Assembly (NCBI GenBank): GCA_963746265.1
Contig: CAVVAM010000014.1
Location: 434,001 to 498,000 of the forward strand
Direction: 5' to 3'
DNA from: Ilumatobacter sp963746265
Lineage (GTDB): Bacteria > Actinomycetota > Acidimicrobiia > Acidimicrobiales > Ilumatobacteraceae
DNA: 64,000 bases
Part shown: piece by piece, positions 17,519 through 26,325 of the stretch
Layout: every line of letters begins with the position of its first letter
How positions within the stretch are numbered: the first letter of the stretch is position 1
Program-made: the position numbers and the translations under genes
Notes under the pieces: model-generated
Database searches by the model: none
Told to the model about the DNA's origin: nothing
The model's input: the letters and a program-made list of their open reading frames with translations, nothing else

Positions 17519-17611
17519 TTACTTGCGACGCTGATGGCGCGTGCGGCGAAGCATCTTCTTGTGCTTCTTCTTCCGCATGCGCTTGCGGCGCTTCTTGACG
17601 AGCGATCCCAT
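17519..17611 (-). CDS. bS22/AURKAIP1-COX24-type ribosomal peptide (30 aa)
   Basis: ATG at 17611 on the minus strand gives 30 residues, MGSLVKKRRKRMRKKKHKKM and then LRRTRHQRRK, stop TAA. This closely matches the short, extremely basic actinobacterial AURKAIP1/COX24-domain peptide found as protein bS22 in mycobacterial 30S subunits (family recalled from memory). It is convergent with ispE, the two stop codons being 1 nt apart. Half of its residues are Lys or Arg. Genes this small are easily missed by length-filtered gene calling. Confidence 0.88.
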   Translation of the reverse strand: MGSLVKKRRKRMRKKKHKKMLRRTRHQRRK

Positions 17612-17729
17612 ACGGGTCACTACGCTACCGGGCAACCAGCCGACTCTGACGTGCCAATCGGTGTCGGCGACGGCGAACGGTGGCGCTACCGTGAGAGTGC
17701 ACGACCGGGGCCTCCCGGCGGGCCGGCCG

Positions 17730-17800
17730 TCCGGGGTCGTTCAATGGTAGGACAGCGGTTTTTGGTGCCGTCGATGGGGGTTCGAATCCTCTCCCCGGAA
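17730..17800 (+). tRNA. tRNA-Gln (anticodon TTG)
   Basis: A 71-nt cloverleaf. Acceptor TCCGGGG pairs with CCCCGGA, the D stem is GTTC/GGAC, and the anticodon arm GCGGT-TTTTGGT-GCCGT carries TTG. The T arm GGGGG-TTCGAAT-CCTCT includes two G-T pairs, and the discriminator is A. CCA is not encoded. It lies between bS22 and glmU. Confidence 0.9.
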
Positions 17801-17867
17801 CGATGAGAGATCGCCGCGTCGTCACCCCCGGTGGTTCGTCCACGCTCCGCCCCACGGCGTCCGCCCG

Positions 17868-18955
17868 ATGAGCGTCTCGGCGATCGTCCTGGCTGCGGGC
17901 GCCGGCACCCGGATGCGCTCCGACCGGCCCAAGCCCCTCCATCGGATCTGTGGCCGGCCCATGGTGTTGCACGTGATCCACGCGCTCGAGCGACTCCGAC
18001 CCGAGAACACGGCCGTCGTCGTCGGGCATGGTGCCGAGCAGGTCACCAAACGGGTGCAGGACGCGTCCCCGGCTTGGGCCAACGTCGTGTTCGCCGAGCA
18101 ATTCGAGCAGAACGGGACCGGCGACGCCGCCAACACGGGTATGGCTGCGCTCGGCGGCGACGACTACGACGATGACGCAACGGTCGTGATCCTGCCGGGC
18201 GACGCGCCGCTGCTCGAGGCCGACACGCTCGACGAGCTCGTCGCCACCCACGTCGCCAACTCGAACGCCGCGACGCTCCTGACCAGCGTGATGGTCGACC
18301 CGACGGGATACGGCAGGGTCCTCCGAGCGTCCGACGGCCGGGTGCTGCGGATCGTCGAGCAGCGCGACGCGTCGCCGAACAGCTCGACGTGACCGAGGTG
18401 TGTACGAGCATCTACGCGTTCCGACGTGACCTGCTCGGTCCGGCCCTCCGCAACCTCAACACCGACAACTCCCAGGGCGAGTTCTATCTCACCGACGTCG
18501 TCGCCGGATTGGCCGGCATGGGTCACCGGATCGGTGCCGTGCAGGCTCCGCCCGCCGAGACCCAGGGCGTCAACGACCGTTGGCAGCTCGCACTCGCGGA
18601 GCGCGAGCTGCGCAATCGCACCAACCGTCGGTGGCTCCTCAACGGCGTGACGATGCTCGACCCGCGCCAGACGTTCATCGACGTCACCGTCACGCTCGGA
18701 CGTGACATCACGATCTACCCCGGCACGATGCTCCACGGCGACACCCGGATCGGTGACGGCACCGACCTCGGGCCCGACACCCAGCTCGACAACTGCTCGG
18801 TGGGTAGCGGAGCGGCCGTCAGCCACACCGTCGGCAACGATGCCTCGATCGGCGACGGAGCGACCGTCGGCCCCTACGCATATCTGGCGCCGGGCGCCGC
18901 CGTCGCTGCGGGTGCCGTGACGGGAGCGTTCTACACTGCACCTGTCGGCGACTGA
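17868..18955 (+). CDS. glmU: GlmU-like UDP-GlcNAc pyrophosphorylase, frameshifted, with shortened acetyltransferase domain
   Basis: Two frames make one gene. 17868-18392 encodes the uridyltransferase core (LAAGAGTRMRSDRPKPLH, LPGDAPLL) and runs off-frame after VEQRDASP. 18377-18955 continues it (EQLDVTEVCTSIYAFRRDLL, NSQGEFYLTD, WQLALAERELR, then left-handed beta-helix repeats such as GDGTDLGPDTQLDNC). One added G in CCGAAC at 18375-18380 would restore a 362-residue protein. GlmU is normally about 450-480 residues. This one ends after about six helix coils and lacks the residues that bind acetyl-CoA and catalyse GlcN-1-P acetylation, so only UTP transfer to GlcNAc-1-P is expected. The gene precedes prs, as in many bacteria. 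The frameshift could be a consensus error, since the enzyme step is essential. Confidence 0.75.
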
Positions 18956-18991
18956 CCCTCGACCGGCCACGCCCTGGGGAGGGGCGACACC

Positions 18992-19984
18992 ATGGAAAAG
19001 GTCACGACCAAGAAGCTTGCGCTCTACTCGGGTCGCACCCACCCGGGACTGGCCCACGAGGTGGCCCAACACTTGGCGCAGCCCGTCGGCGACGCCAACA
19101 TCGTGCAGTTCGCGAACGGCGAGATCCGTCCGCGCTTCGCCGAGAGCGTACGCGGCTCCGACGTGTTCATCATGCAGAGCCACTACGGGATCGACGGCCA
19201 CTCGGTCAACGACTCGCTCATGGAGCAGCTCACGATGATCGACGCGGCGTATCGTGCGTCCGCGAAGCGGATCACAGCGGTCTGCCCCTTCTACGGCTAT
19301 GCCCGCCAGGACCGCAAGGCCGAAGGGCGTGAGCCCATCACGGCCCGCCTCGTGGCCGACATGTTCAAGGCCGCCGGCGCCAAGCGGATGATCTCCATCG
19401 ATCTCCACTCCGGCCAGATCCAGGGCTTCTTCGAAGGGCCGGTCGATCATCTGACCGCCGCCCCCGTGCTCGAGGACTACATCCGCCGGCAGGCGCCCGA
19501 CGCGCCGGTGATCGTGTCGCCCGACTCCGGGCGCATCAAGGTCGCCGAGCGCATGGCCCAGCATCTCCACGACTGCGAGGCCGACATCGCGTTCATCTAC
19601 AAGCGCCGCCCGAAGGGTCAGGCCAACGTGGTGGAGGCCAAGGAGGTCATCGGCGACGTCAACGGCCGCCTGTGCATCCTCACCGACGACATGATCGACA
19701 CCGGCGGCACGATCGTGTCGGCGGCCGAGATCCTGCTCGAGCGCGGGGCCACCGAGGTCTGGGCGATGGCAACACACGGCGTGCTCTCCGGCCCGGCGGT
19801 CGACCGGCTCAAGAACGCCCCACTCGAACGTCTGATCCTCACCAACACGTTGCCACTGCCGCCGGAGAAGCAGCTCCCGCAGATCGAGGTGCTGTCGGTT
19901 GCCGAGATCATCGCCGAGGCATTGAGCGCCGTGTTCGACGACACCAGCGTCAGCGAGATCTTCGGCGGCGAGAACCTGGCCTGA
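18992..19984 (+). CDS. prs: ribose-phosphate pyrophosphokinase (PRPP synthetase)
   Basis: A 330-residue enzyme that makes PRPP from ribose 5-phosphate and ATP for nucleotide, His and Trp synthesis. Class I signatures are FANGEIRPRFAESVRGSDVF, YGYARQDRK, the Mg/PRPP-site segment SIDLHSGQIQGFF, and the PRPP loop LTDDMIDTGGTI. A strong ribosome site (GGGGAGGGG at 18975-18983) precedes ATG 18992. TACACT at 18932-18937 is a possible -10 giving a leadered transcript. It follows glmU by 36 bp. Confidence 0.95.
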   Translation: MEKVTTKKLALYSGRTHPGLAHEVAQHLAQPVGDANIVQFANGEIRPRFAESVRGSDVFIMQSHYGIDGHSVNDSLMEQLTMIDAAYRASAKRITAVCPFYGYARQDRKAEGREPITARLVADMFKAAGAKRMISIDLHSGQIQGFFEGPVDHLTAAPVLEDYIRRQAPDAPVIVSPDSGRIKVAERMAQHLHDCEADIAFIYKRRPKGQANVVEAKEVIGDVNGRLCILTDDMIDTGGTIVSAAEILLERGATEVWAMATHGVLSGPAVDRLKNAPLERLILTNTLPLPPEKQLPQIEVLSVAEIIAEALSAVFDDTSVSEIFGGENLA

Positions 19985-20368
19985 GCTCTGAGGCCCGCCT
20001 CTCCGCTTGGCTGCACGCTGTCGCGCCTGATCGTCGAGCCAGGCGGCGACCACCTCGCCCGTGTCCTGGCCCGCCCGTCGTCCGTACCGATCACGGAAGC
20101 GTGGGTGGTCGGCGACGGCGCGTTCGTCGCAGTCGGCGACCGGCTCGGCGACGGGGGAGGTCGATCGGCCTCAGCCCGTCGTTGATTCGGTACTTGCGCC
20201 ACATCTCGTGCGCATCGGGGAGCAGTTCGCCGTGCGGTGGCACCGTCGACGAGCCCACGCCCCGCCGCATCGTGGAACGGGCCCCCACGCACGGTCGGCG
20301 GCCATGGTCGGTTGCCCCCGCGATCGGCGCCAACTACGCTCTCGCAGCGTGAGTTCGGAAGGCGCGTG
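19985..20368. other. gene-poor spacer with a possible degraded minus-strand coding remnant
   Basis: No intact gene is convincing here. On the minus strand from GTG 20243, a frame reads PPHGELLPDAHEMWRKYRIN and then DGLRPIDLP. If one C is removed from the C5 run near 20156, it continues as VAEPVADCDERAVADHP and DDQARQRAAKRR down to about 19995, after which no stop appears before the antisense of prs. The composition looks protein-like, so this may be a small gene carrying a frameshift or a decaying remnant. I do not recognise it. Confidence 0.3.
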
Positions 20369-21451
20369 ATGGGGGCGAGGCGTTGGAGACCGGCGCCCGA
20401 ACCCTTGGACGCGAACCCAACGACTCGACCGCTGACGGGGCGATTCTCGGCGGGTGGGTCGACGATCGACACGCTGCAACACACCGCTGGGAACCACGCG
20501 ACGCGTGCCGCCATCCGAGGGATGACCATCGCCCGCCGACCCGCGGGCGCCGGCAACGGCGTCGCCAGAAGAAGTGGCGGCGACGAGCCGTCGACGGCGA
20601 GGAGCACCGGGTCGTCGACCCGCCAGTCGCCACCCGTGGTTCGACACGCGTCCGTCGGCAACCAGCCGTACATCCAAGCGGATTTCGACGATTATCTGCC
20701 GCAGCTGCGCACCGAAGCCCAACGCGATGTCGACGCCAGTAGGGCCGGGCTGGCTCAGACCACGGCTCAGAAGGAACAGCTGGTGGCGACGAGAAAGGCC
20801 ACGAAAGGGCGGATGACGACGGAGGAGGCGGACGCGTCGGGCGTCATCAACTCCATCACGGCCAACCTGAGGAGGTGGGAAAAAGCAGGAGGGGGCGACC
20901 ACGTCCTCGGCCGCTTGGAGGAGCTGAAGCAAGGAGCGCGCCCCGTCTACGACCAGGCAACGCAGGCGCTCACGACGACCGGCAAGGGCAAGATGTACCT
21001 CGGTCGCCTCGACGACACCCGCCCCGTCAAGGAGGCCAAGAAACAAGCCGGCAAGGGCGCCGACGCACGGGTGCTCGATTCGGACGTCTGGAGCCTGGGG
21101 ATCAACGACGCATTCATGGGCGGCGGGATCGATCTCAAAGCCAGATTCAAGTTCAAGACGGATCTGACGTCCGAGGCCAAGACGTTGATCATGCGCGGGC
21201 TGAGCGGCCAGCAGTTCCTCCTGGCCCTGCAGGCCGACCCGAACACAACCATCGACAGAAATCTCTTCGATCCCAACAGCAAGTACCAGCTGACCGTCAC
21301 GGCCCGAGAGATCGCGCAACTGCTGGACAAGGGGTACGTATTCGGAAGTGCTCCAGCGGCCAACAGCAAGAAGCCCGACTCGTTCCAAGCTTTTCCCGAC
21401 GCCAAGTCGAAGGCCGACTACATCGCAGACAAGAAGGCCGAGAGACGCTGA
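20369..21451 (+). CDS. uncharacterised protein with an eCIS/DUF4157-type LQ-TAGN motif
   Basis: A 360-residue protein from ATG 20369, preceded 6 nt upstream by GGAAGG. Near residue 35 it has TLQHTAGNHATRAAI, close to the LQRTAGNRAV motif common at the N-terminus of proteins associated with extracellular contractile injection systems and DUF4157 peptidases. A disordered Ser/Arg-rich stretch (about 60-100), a Glu/Lys-rich helical region (about 110-215) and a mixed C-terminal region with NPNTTIDR-like and YQLTVTAREIAQLL blocks follow. No HExxH or other catalytic motif is seen. Codons such as AAA, AGA and AGG are more frequent than in its neighbours, hinting at transfer. It may be an orphan cargo-like protein; no eCIS structural genes are in the window. 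Confidence 0.5.
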   Translation: MGARRWRPAPEPLDANPTTRPLTGRFSAGGSTIDTLQHTAGNHATRAAIRGMTIARRPAGAGNGVARRSGGDEPSTARSTGSSTRQSPPVVRHASVGNQPYIQADFDDYLPQLRTEAQRDVDASRAGLAQTTAQKEQLVATRKATKGRMTTEEADASGVINSITANLRRWEKAGGGDHVLGRLEELKQGARPVYDQATQALTTTGKGKMYLGRLDDTRPVKEAKKQAGKGADARVLDSDVWSLGINDAFMGGGIDLKARFKFKTDLTSEAKTLIMRGLSGQQFLLALQADPNTTIDRNLFDPNSKYQLTVTAREIAQLLDKGYVFGSAPAANSKKPDSFQAFPDAKSKADYIADKKAERR

Positions 21452-21531
21452 GCAGGACCTCGGTCGACCGACATCAGCCGCCCGATCCCGTCCCCAGGCC
21501 ACGTCCCGGTGTGGGTCACCGAACCCCCCGG

Positions 21532-21537
21532 TAGCAT
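21532..21537 (+). promoter_or_regulatory. candidate -10 (TAGCAT) for rplY
   Basis: TAGCAT lies 41 nt before ATG 21579 in an otherwise empty 127-bp gap, so rplY likely has a leadered transcript. No good -35 is visible. Confidence 0.3.
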
Positions 21538-21578
21538 GGTTTGCTGCTCGTACCACTGCTCCTTGAGGCTGATCAACC

Positions 21579-22253
21579 ATGTCTGAGACCCTTCTGACCG
21601 CAACTGCCGGCCGCGCCACCGGCAGCGCCAACGCTCGCCGCGAGCGATCCACCGACTCGATCCCCGCCGTGGTCTACGGCCGGGGCATGGACCCGATCAG
21701 CATCTCGGTCGAGCGTCGCGAGCTGCGTGCCGCCCTGTCGGGTAGCGCCGGCATGAACACCATCCTCGATCTCACGGTCGACGGCACCGTCTACCCGGCG
21801 ATCGTCAAGGAGCTCCAGCGTGATCCGGTTCGCCGCACGGTGCAGCACATCGACTTCATCCAGATCGACCTGAGTAGTGAGATCACCGTCTCGGTGCCGG
21901 TGCGCCTCGAGGGCGAGGCCAAGGCCGTGAAAGACGAGAACGGCCTCGTCGACCTGGCCCGCAACGAGATCGAGGTCTCGACCACGCCGCGCAACATCCC
22001 CGACGAGATCGTGATCGACGTCACCGACATGACGATGGATACGACGATCACCATCGGCGACATCCCACTGCCCGCCGGGGTGGCCGCCGTCGGCGACGAG
22101 GACTGGACCGTCGTGACCGTGCTGACGATGCGCACCCCGGTTCTGGACGAGGAAGATGCCGCCGCCGAAGCCGAAGCTGCCGAGGGCGAGGCGGGCGAGG
22201 GTGACGCCGCGGACGGTGGCGCTCCCGCCGATGCCGGCGACGCCGCCGAATGA
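21579..22253 (+). CDS. rplY: 50S ribosomal protein L25/general stress protein Ctc
   Basis: A 224-residue two-domain CTC-type L25. The N-terminal 5S-rRNA-binding domain (residues 1-95) has SIPAVVYGRGMDPISISV and VRRTVQHIDFIQID. The C-terminal TL5/CTC beta domain follows (about 96-185), then an acidic Glu/Ala tail of about 35 residues. The rplY-pth order is common in bacteria, and pth starts 24 bp later. Confidence 0.93.
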   Translation: MSETLLTATAGRATGSANARRERSTDSIPAVVYGRGMDPISISVERRELRAALSGSAGMNTILDLTVDGTVYPAIVKELQRDPVRRTVQHIDFIQIDLSSEITVSVPVRLEGEAKAVKDENGLVDLARNEIEVSTTPRNIPDEIVIDVTDMTMDTTITIGDIPLPAGVAAVGDEDWTVVTVLTMRTPVLDEEDAAAEAEAAEGEAGEGDAADGGAPADAGDAAE

Positions 22254-22276
22254 CCCGGCGCGACGTTCGCTGACGC

Positions 22277-22897
22277 ATGGGCCTGTTCGATCGGCGACCC
22301 GGCAAGGGTGCTCCCTTCGACTGGCTCGTCGTGGGCCTCGGCAACCCGGGCCCGAAGTACGAACGCACCCGCCACAACGTCGGCGAGGAATGCATCCGGG
22401 TGCTCGCCGAGCGCCACGCCGCGCCCCTCAAGGCCGGTCGGGACAACTCCCTGATCGGCGAAGCTCGGTTCCCCGCCGACGGTGAGACCGTCCGAGCCGC
22501 GCTCGCCTTCCCGCTGACCTACATGAACGAGTCGGGGCGGGCCGTGTCAGCGCTCGTCCGGCGTTACCGGATCGAGTCGCCCGAGCAGATCATCGTCGTG
22601 CACGACGAACTCGACCTCGAGCCGGGGGTCGTGAAGCTCAAGAACGGCGGTGGGCTCGCCGGGCACAACGGGCTTCGTAGCATCGCCCAGCATCTCAAGA
22701 CACAAGACTTCCGCCGCGTTCGAATCGGCGTCGGCAAACCGCCGAGCAAGGAGCGCGGCGCCGGGCACGTACTCAGCAAGATCCCCAAACGCGAGCGGGA
22801 GGTTCTCGACATGTCGGTGGCGGTCGCCGCCGACGCCATCGAACTGATCATCGCCGAGGGCATCGAAGCAGCGATGCACGACATCCATGGCCGGTGA
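22277..22897 (+). CDS. pth: peptidyl-tRNA hydrolase
   Basis: A 206-residue enzyme that recycles tRNA from stalled peptidyl-tRNA. Signatures: VVGLGNPGPKYERTRHNVG (with the catalytic His and Asn), PLTYMNESGRAV, VVHDELDLEPG (catalytic Asp) and GGGLAGHNGLRSI. The N-terminus has about 14 extra residues. Its last 11 bp overlap the start of mfd. Confidence 0.95.
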   Translation: MGLFDRRPGKGAPFDWLVVGLGNPGPKYERTRHNVGEECIRVLAERHAAPLKAGRDNSLIGEARFPADGETVRAALAFPLTYMNESGRAVSALVRRYRIESPEQIIVVHDELDLEPGVVKLKNGGGLAGHNGLRSIAQHLKTQDFRRVRIGVGKPPSKERGAGHVLSKIPKREREVLDMSVAVAADAIELIIAEGIEAAMHDIHGR

Positions 22898-25800
22898 TCT
22901 GACGGCGCTGCCGCCGCGCCTTCGCGACGAGCCCGGCTTGACGCGAGCCCTCTCCGACCCGAACGCTCGCCTGGCGATCGTCGAGGTCGCGCGGCCCATC
23001 TCGATCGCGGCGCTGTCGCACCTCTCCGACCACCGACCGCTCGTGGTCGCCTGCCCGACCGGTGCGATGGCCGGCCAGATGTACGACGACCTGTGCCAGT
23101 TCGTGGGTCCTGACGACGTCGCCCACTTCCCCGCCTGGGAGACCCTGCCGTTCGAGCGCGTGAGCCCGGCGGTCGAGACGATGGGGACCAGACTGGAGGT
23201 GCTGTGGCGGCTCCGCAGCAGCGACCGACGGCCGAAGATCATCGTCGCCGGAGTCCGCGCCCTGCTGCAGAAGCTCGGGCCGGGCGCCACCGAAGTGGAG
23301 CCGATCGAAGCACGACCGAACGCGATCATCGACCCCGAACGACTCGGTGCCCAGCTGGTCGAGTTCGGCTACCGGCGCGAAGAGCTCGTCGAGCACCGCG
23401 GCGAGTTCGCCCGCCGGGGCGCGATCGTCGACGTCTATCCGTCGACTTCCGATGCACCGATCCGCATCGACCTGTGGGGCGACGAGGTCGACCGGCTCAC
23501 GACGTTCGGCGTCAACGACCAGCGCTCGATCGCCGACCTCGACGAGGCGCTGATCTTCCCCGCCCGCGAGCTGATGCCGACCGAGGACGTTCGCGACCGG
23601 GCTGCCGACCTGGTCGGTGCCGAGCCGTGGGGCCGCGAGCAGTGGGAGCGGCTGGCGGAAGGCACGCACTTCGAGGGAATGGAGTCGTGGGTGCCGTGGC
23701 TGGTCGACGAGCACGTGCTCATCACCGACGTCCTCCCCGACGACGCCAAGACCATTCTGATCGAACCGCGCCGCATGCGCGACCGTGCGGCCGACCTGCT
23801 CGCCGAGGAGGACGACCTGGCCAAGGCCCTCGCCTCGACGTGGGCGCGAGATCCCGACAAGGAGTTCCCGCGCCTCCACGCCGACCCCGACCACCTGCTC
23901 GCCGGCACCGCCGCCGGCTTCTGGACGATCGACTCCACCCCCGAGTCACCCGACACCCCGCTCGTGGAGGCGTCCGGCTGGGGCCCGATCGGCGGCGACG
24001 GCTCCGGTTTCGCCGACCGTCTGGGCCGCCTCCTCGCCGAAGGTTTCGCGATCACCGTGGCGGCAGACGGCGCGGGCTCGGCCGCCCGTCTCCGTCAGAT
24101 CCTCCTCGACCAGGGCCTCGAGTTCTCGATCGCCCACGCGGCGACGGACGTTGGCAAGCCGGGTGGGTACATCGCCGTCGCTCCCCTTCATCGCGGGTGC
24201 ACGCTGCCCAACGCCAAGATCTCCACGATCGCCGAATCCGACCTCACCGGCCGGCGCCGGGCCCACCGCAAGGCTCGCACGCGCAAGCGCGAGGGAACCA
24301 CGACGTTCGAGGACCTCAAGGCCGGCAACTACGTCGTGCACCATCAGCACGGCGTCGGCAAGTACGAGGGCATGGTCAAGCGCACCATCGGCGGCGTCGA
24401 GCGCGACTACCTGCTGGTCGCGTACAAGGGCGGCGACAAGCTCTACGTCCCGTCCGACCAGATCGACACACTCCGGCAGTACGTGGGCGGCGAAGCGCCG
24501 ACCCTGCACCGCCTCGGCGGGAGCGACTTCGCGAAGGCCAAGGGCAAGGTCCGGTCTGCGGTCCGCGAGATCGCCCAGGAGCTCGTGGTCCTGTATCAGA
24601 AGCGGGTCACCGCCGAGGGCCATGCGTTCGGGCAGGACACGCCGTGGCAGCACGAGATGGAGGACGCCTTTCCCTACGTGGAGACGCCCGATCAGCGCAC
24701 GGCGATCGACGAGCTGAAGACCGACATGGAACGGCCCTATCCGATGGACCGCCTGATCTGCGGCGACGTCGGATTCGGCAAGACCGAAATCGCGATCCGA
24801 GCTGCGTTCAAGGCGATCCAGGACGGCAAGCAGGTCGCCGTGCTCGCCCCCACGACGCTCCTCGCCAGCCAGCACGGCAACACCTTCGCCGACCGCTTCG
24901 CCGGCTACCCCATCCGGGTCGAGGTGCTGTCACGGTTCTTGACCGCCGCCCAGGCCAAGCGGGTGCTGAACGAGCTGAAGACGGGCGAGGTGGACTGCGT
25001 GATCGGCACCCATCGCCTGCTCGCGGCCGACGTCAGGTTCAAGGACCTGGGACTGCTCATCGTCGACGAGGAGCAGCGATTCGGCGTCCAGCACAAGGAG
25101 CAGATCAAGAAGTTCAAGACGAACGTCGACGTGCTCACACTGTCGGCGACCCCGATCCCCCGCACGCTGGAGATGAGCCTCGTCGGCATCCGTGACCTGT
25201 CGCTGTTGCAGACACCCCCCGCCGAACGGCAACCGATCCTCACCTACGTCGGCGAGTACGACGAACGCGTGGCGATCGAGGCGATCCGCCGCGAGCTACT
25301 CCGGGAAGGCCAGGTGTTCTGGGTCCACAATCGGGTCCAGTCGATCGACACCGCCGCCGCCCGCCTCCGCCAGCTCGTCCCGGAGGCACGGATCGCCGTC
25401 GCGCACGGCCGCATGGACGAAGGCACGCTCGAACAGGTCGTCGTCGACTTCTGGGAGGGTCGGTACGACGTGCTCGTCTGCACGACGATCATCGAGTCCG
25501 GGATCGACATGCCGACGGTCAACACCCTCGTGGTCGAGCGCTCCGACCTGCTCGGCCTCGGCCAGATGCACCAGCTCCGCGGGCGCGTCGGCCGCAGCGG
25601 CTCGCGTGCCTACGCCTACCTCTTCCACCCCCAGGACAAGATCCTGACCGAGGAGGCCTACGAACGGCTCAAGACGATCGGCGAGGCGACCGAGCTGGGC
25701 TCGGGCTTCAAGATCGCCATGCGCGACCTGGAGATCCGCGGTGCCGGCAACTTGCTCGGACAGGCACAATCGGGACACATCGCAGCGGTCGGCTACGACC

Positions 25801-26306
25801 TGTACTGCCAGATGGTGACCGAGGCGGTCGCCGAGATGAAGGGCGAGCAGGTCACACCGCCGTCGGAGATCAAGCTCGACGTTCCGTCGGACGCGTTCCT
25901 GCCGATCGACTACGTCACGAAGGAGGAGCTCCGGCTCGAGGCGTATCGCCGCCTCGCCGGGGTGACCACCCGTGCCGAGGTGGACGACATCCGGGTCGAA
26001 TGGGAGGACCGGTACGGCCCGCTGCCCGAACCGGCCGAGGCGCTGCTGATGGTCGGACGCATGCGCGCCGAGTGCCATCGGCTCGGCATCACCGACCTCC
26101 AGATCACCACCGATCAGGCGCGCCTGGCGCCGATCGACCTGAAGCTGTCGGCCGCCACCCGCTTGAAACGCCTCGCGAAGGGGGCGATCCACAAAGAGGA
26201 CCTCCGCCAGCTGGTGGTGCCGATCCCGCGCGGCCAGGACCCGGCCACGTTCCTCGTCGGCTTCCTCCGGGAGCTGGTTCCCGCGCCGGTGCCCGCCGAC
26301 GCATGA
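22887..26306 (+). CDS. mfd: transcription-repair coupling factor Mfd
   Basis: A 1139-residue protein, full length for Mfd. Order: UvrB-homology region without intact ATPase (about 1-360), CarD-like RNA-polymerase interaction domain (about 475-545, with GNYVVHHQHGVGKYEG), RecG-like translocase with Walker A GDVGFGKTEIA (about 625) and DEEQRFG (about 725), helicase motifs SATPIPRTLEM and GRVGRSG, and the C-terminal autoinhibitory TRCF domain (about 1000-1100). It displaces RNA polymerase stalled at lesions and recruits UvrA. ATG 22887 lies inside the end of pth, indicating coupling. Confidence 0.95.
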   Translation: MAGDLTALPPRLRDEPGLTRALSDPNARLAIVEVARPISIAALSHLSDHRPLVVACPTGAMAGQMYDDLCQFVGPDDVAHFPAWETLPFERVSPAVETMGTRLEVLWRLRSSDRRPKIIVAGVRALLQKLGPGATEVEPIEARPNAIIDPERLGAQLVEFGYRREELVEHRGEFARRGAIVDVYPSTSDAPIRIDLWGDEVDRLTTFGVNDQRSIADLDEALIFPARELMPTEDVRDRAADLVGAEPWGREQWERLAEGTHFEGMESWVPWLVDEHVLITDVLPDDAKTILIEPRRMRDRAADLLAEEDDLAKALASTWARDPDKEFPRLHADPDHLLAGTAAGFWTIDSTPESPDTPLVEASGWGPIGGDGSGFADRLGRLLAEGFAITVAADGAGSAARLRQILLDQGLEFSIAHAATDVGKPGGYIAVAPLHRGCTLPNAKISTIAESDLTGRRRAHRKARTRKREGTTTFEDLKAGNYVVHHQHGVGKYEGMVKRTIGGVERDYLLVAYKGGDKLYVPSDQIDTLRQYVGGEAPTLHRLGGSDFAKAKGKVRSAVREIAQELVVLYQKRVTAEGHAFGQDTPWQHEMEDAFPYVETPDQRTAIDELKTDMERPYPMDRLICGDVGFGKTEIAIRAAFKAIQDGKQVAVLAPTTLLASQHGNTFADRFAGYPIRVEVLSRFLTAAQAKRVLNELKTGEVDCVIGTHRLLAADVRFKDLGLLIVDEEQRFGVQHKEQIKKFKTNVDVLTLSATPIPRTLEMSLVGIRDLSLLQTPPAERQPILTYVGEYDERVAIEAIRRELLREGQVFWVHNRVQSIDTAAARLRQLVPEARIAVAHGRMDEGTLEQVVVDFWEGRYDVLVCTTIIESGIDMPTVNTLVVERSDLLGLGQMHQLRGRVGRSGSRAYAYLFHPQDKILTEEAYERLKTIGEATELGSGFKIAMRDLEIRGAGNLLGQAQSGHIAAVGYDLYCQMVTEAVAEMKGEQVTPPSEIKLDVPSDAFLPIDYVTKEELRLEAYRRLAGVTTRAEVDDIRVEWEDRYGPLPEPAEALLMVGRMRAECHRLGITDLQITTDQARLAPIDLKLSAATRLKRLAKGAIHKEDLRQLVVPIPRGQDPATFLVGFLRELVPAPVPADA

Positions 26307-26312
26307 GCCGGG

Positions 26313-26318
26313 TAGGTT
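26313..26318 (+). promoter_or_regulatory. leaderless -10 element (TAGGTT) for the PpiC-like lipoprotein
   Basis: TAGGTT stands exactly 7 nt before GTG 26326, selecting that codon over TTG 26317. Confidence 0.45.
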
Positions 26319-26325
26319 GGGCGCC

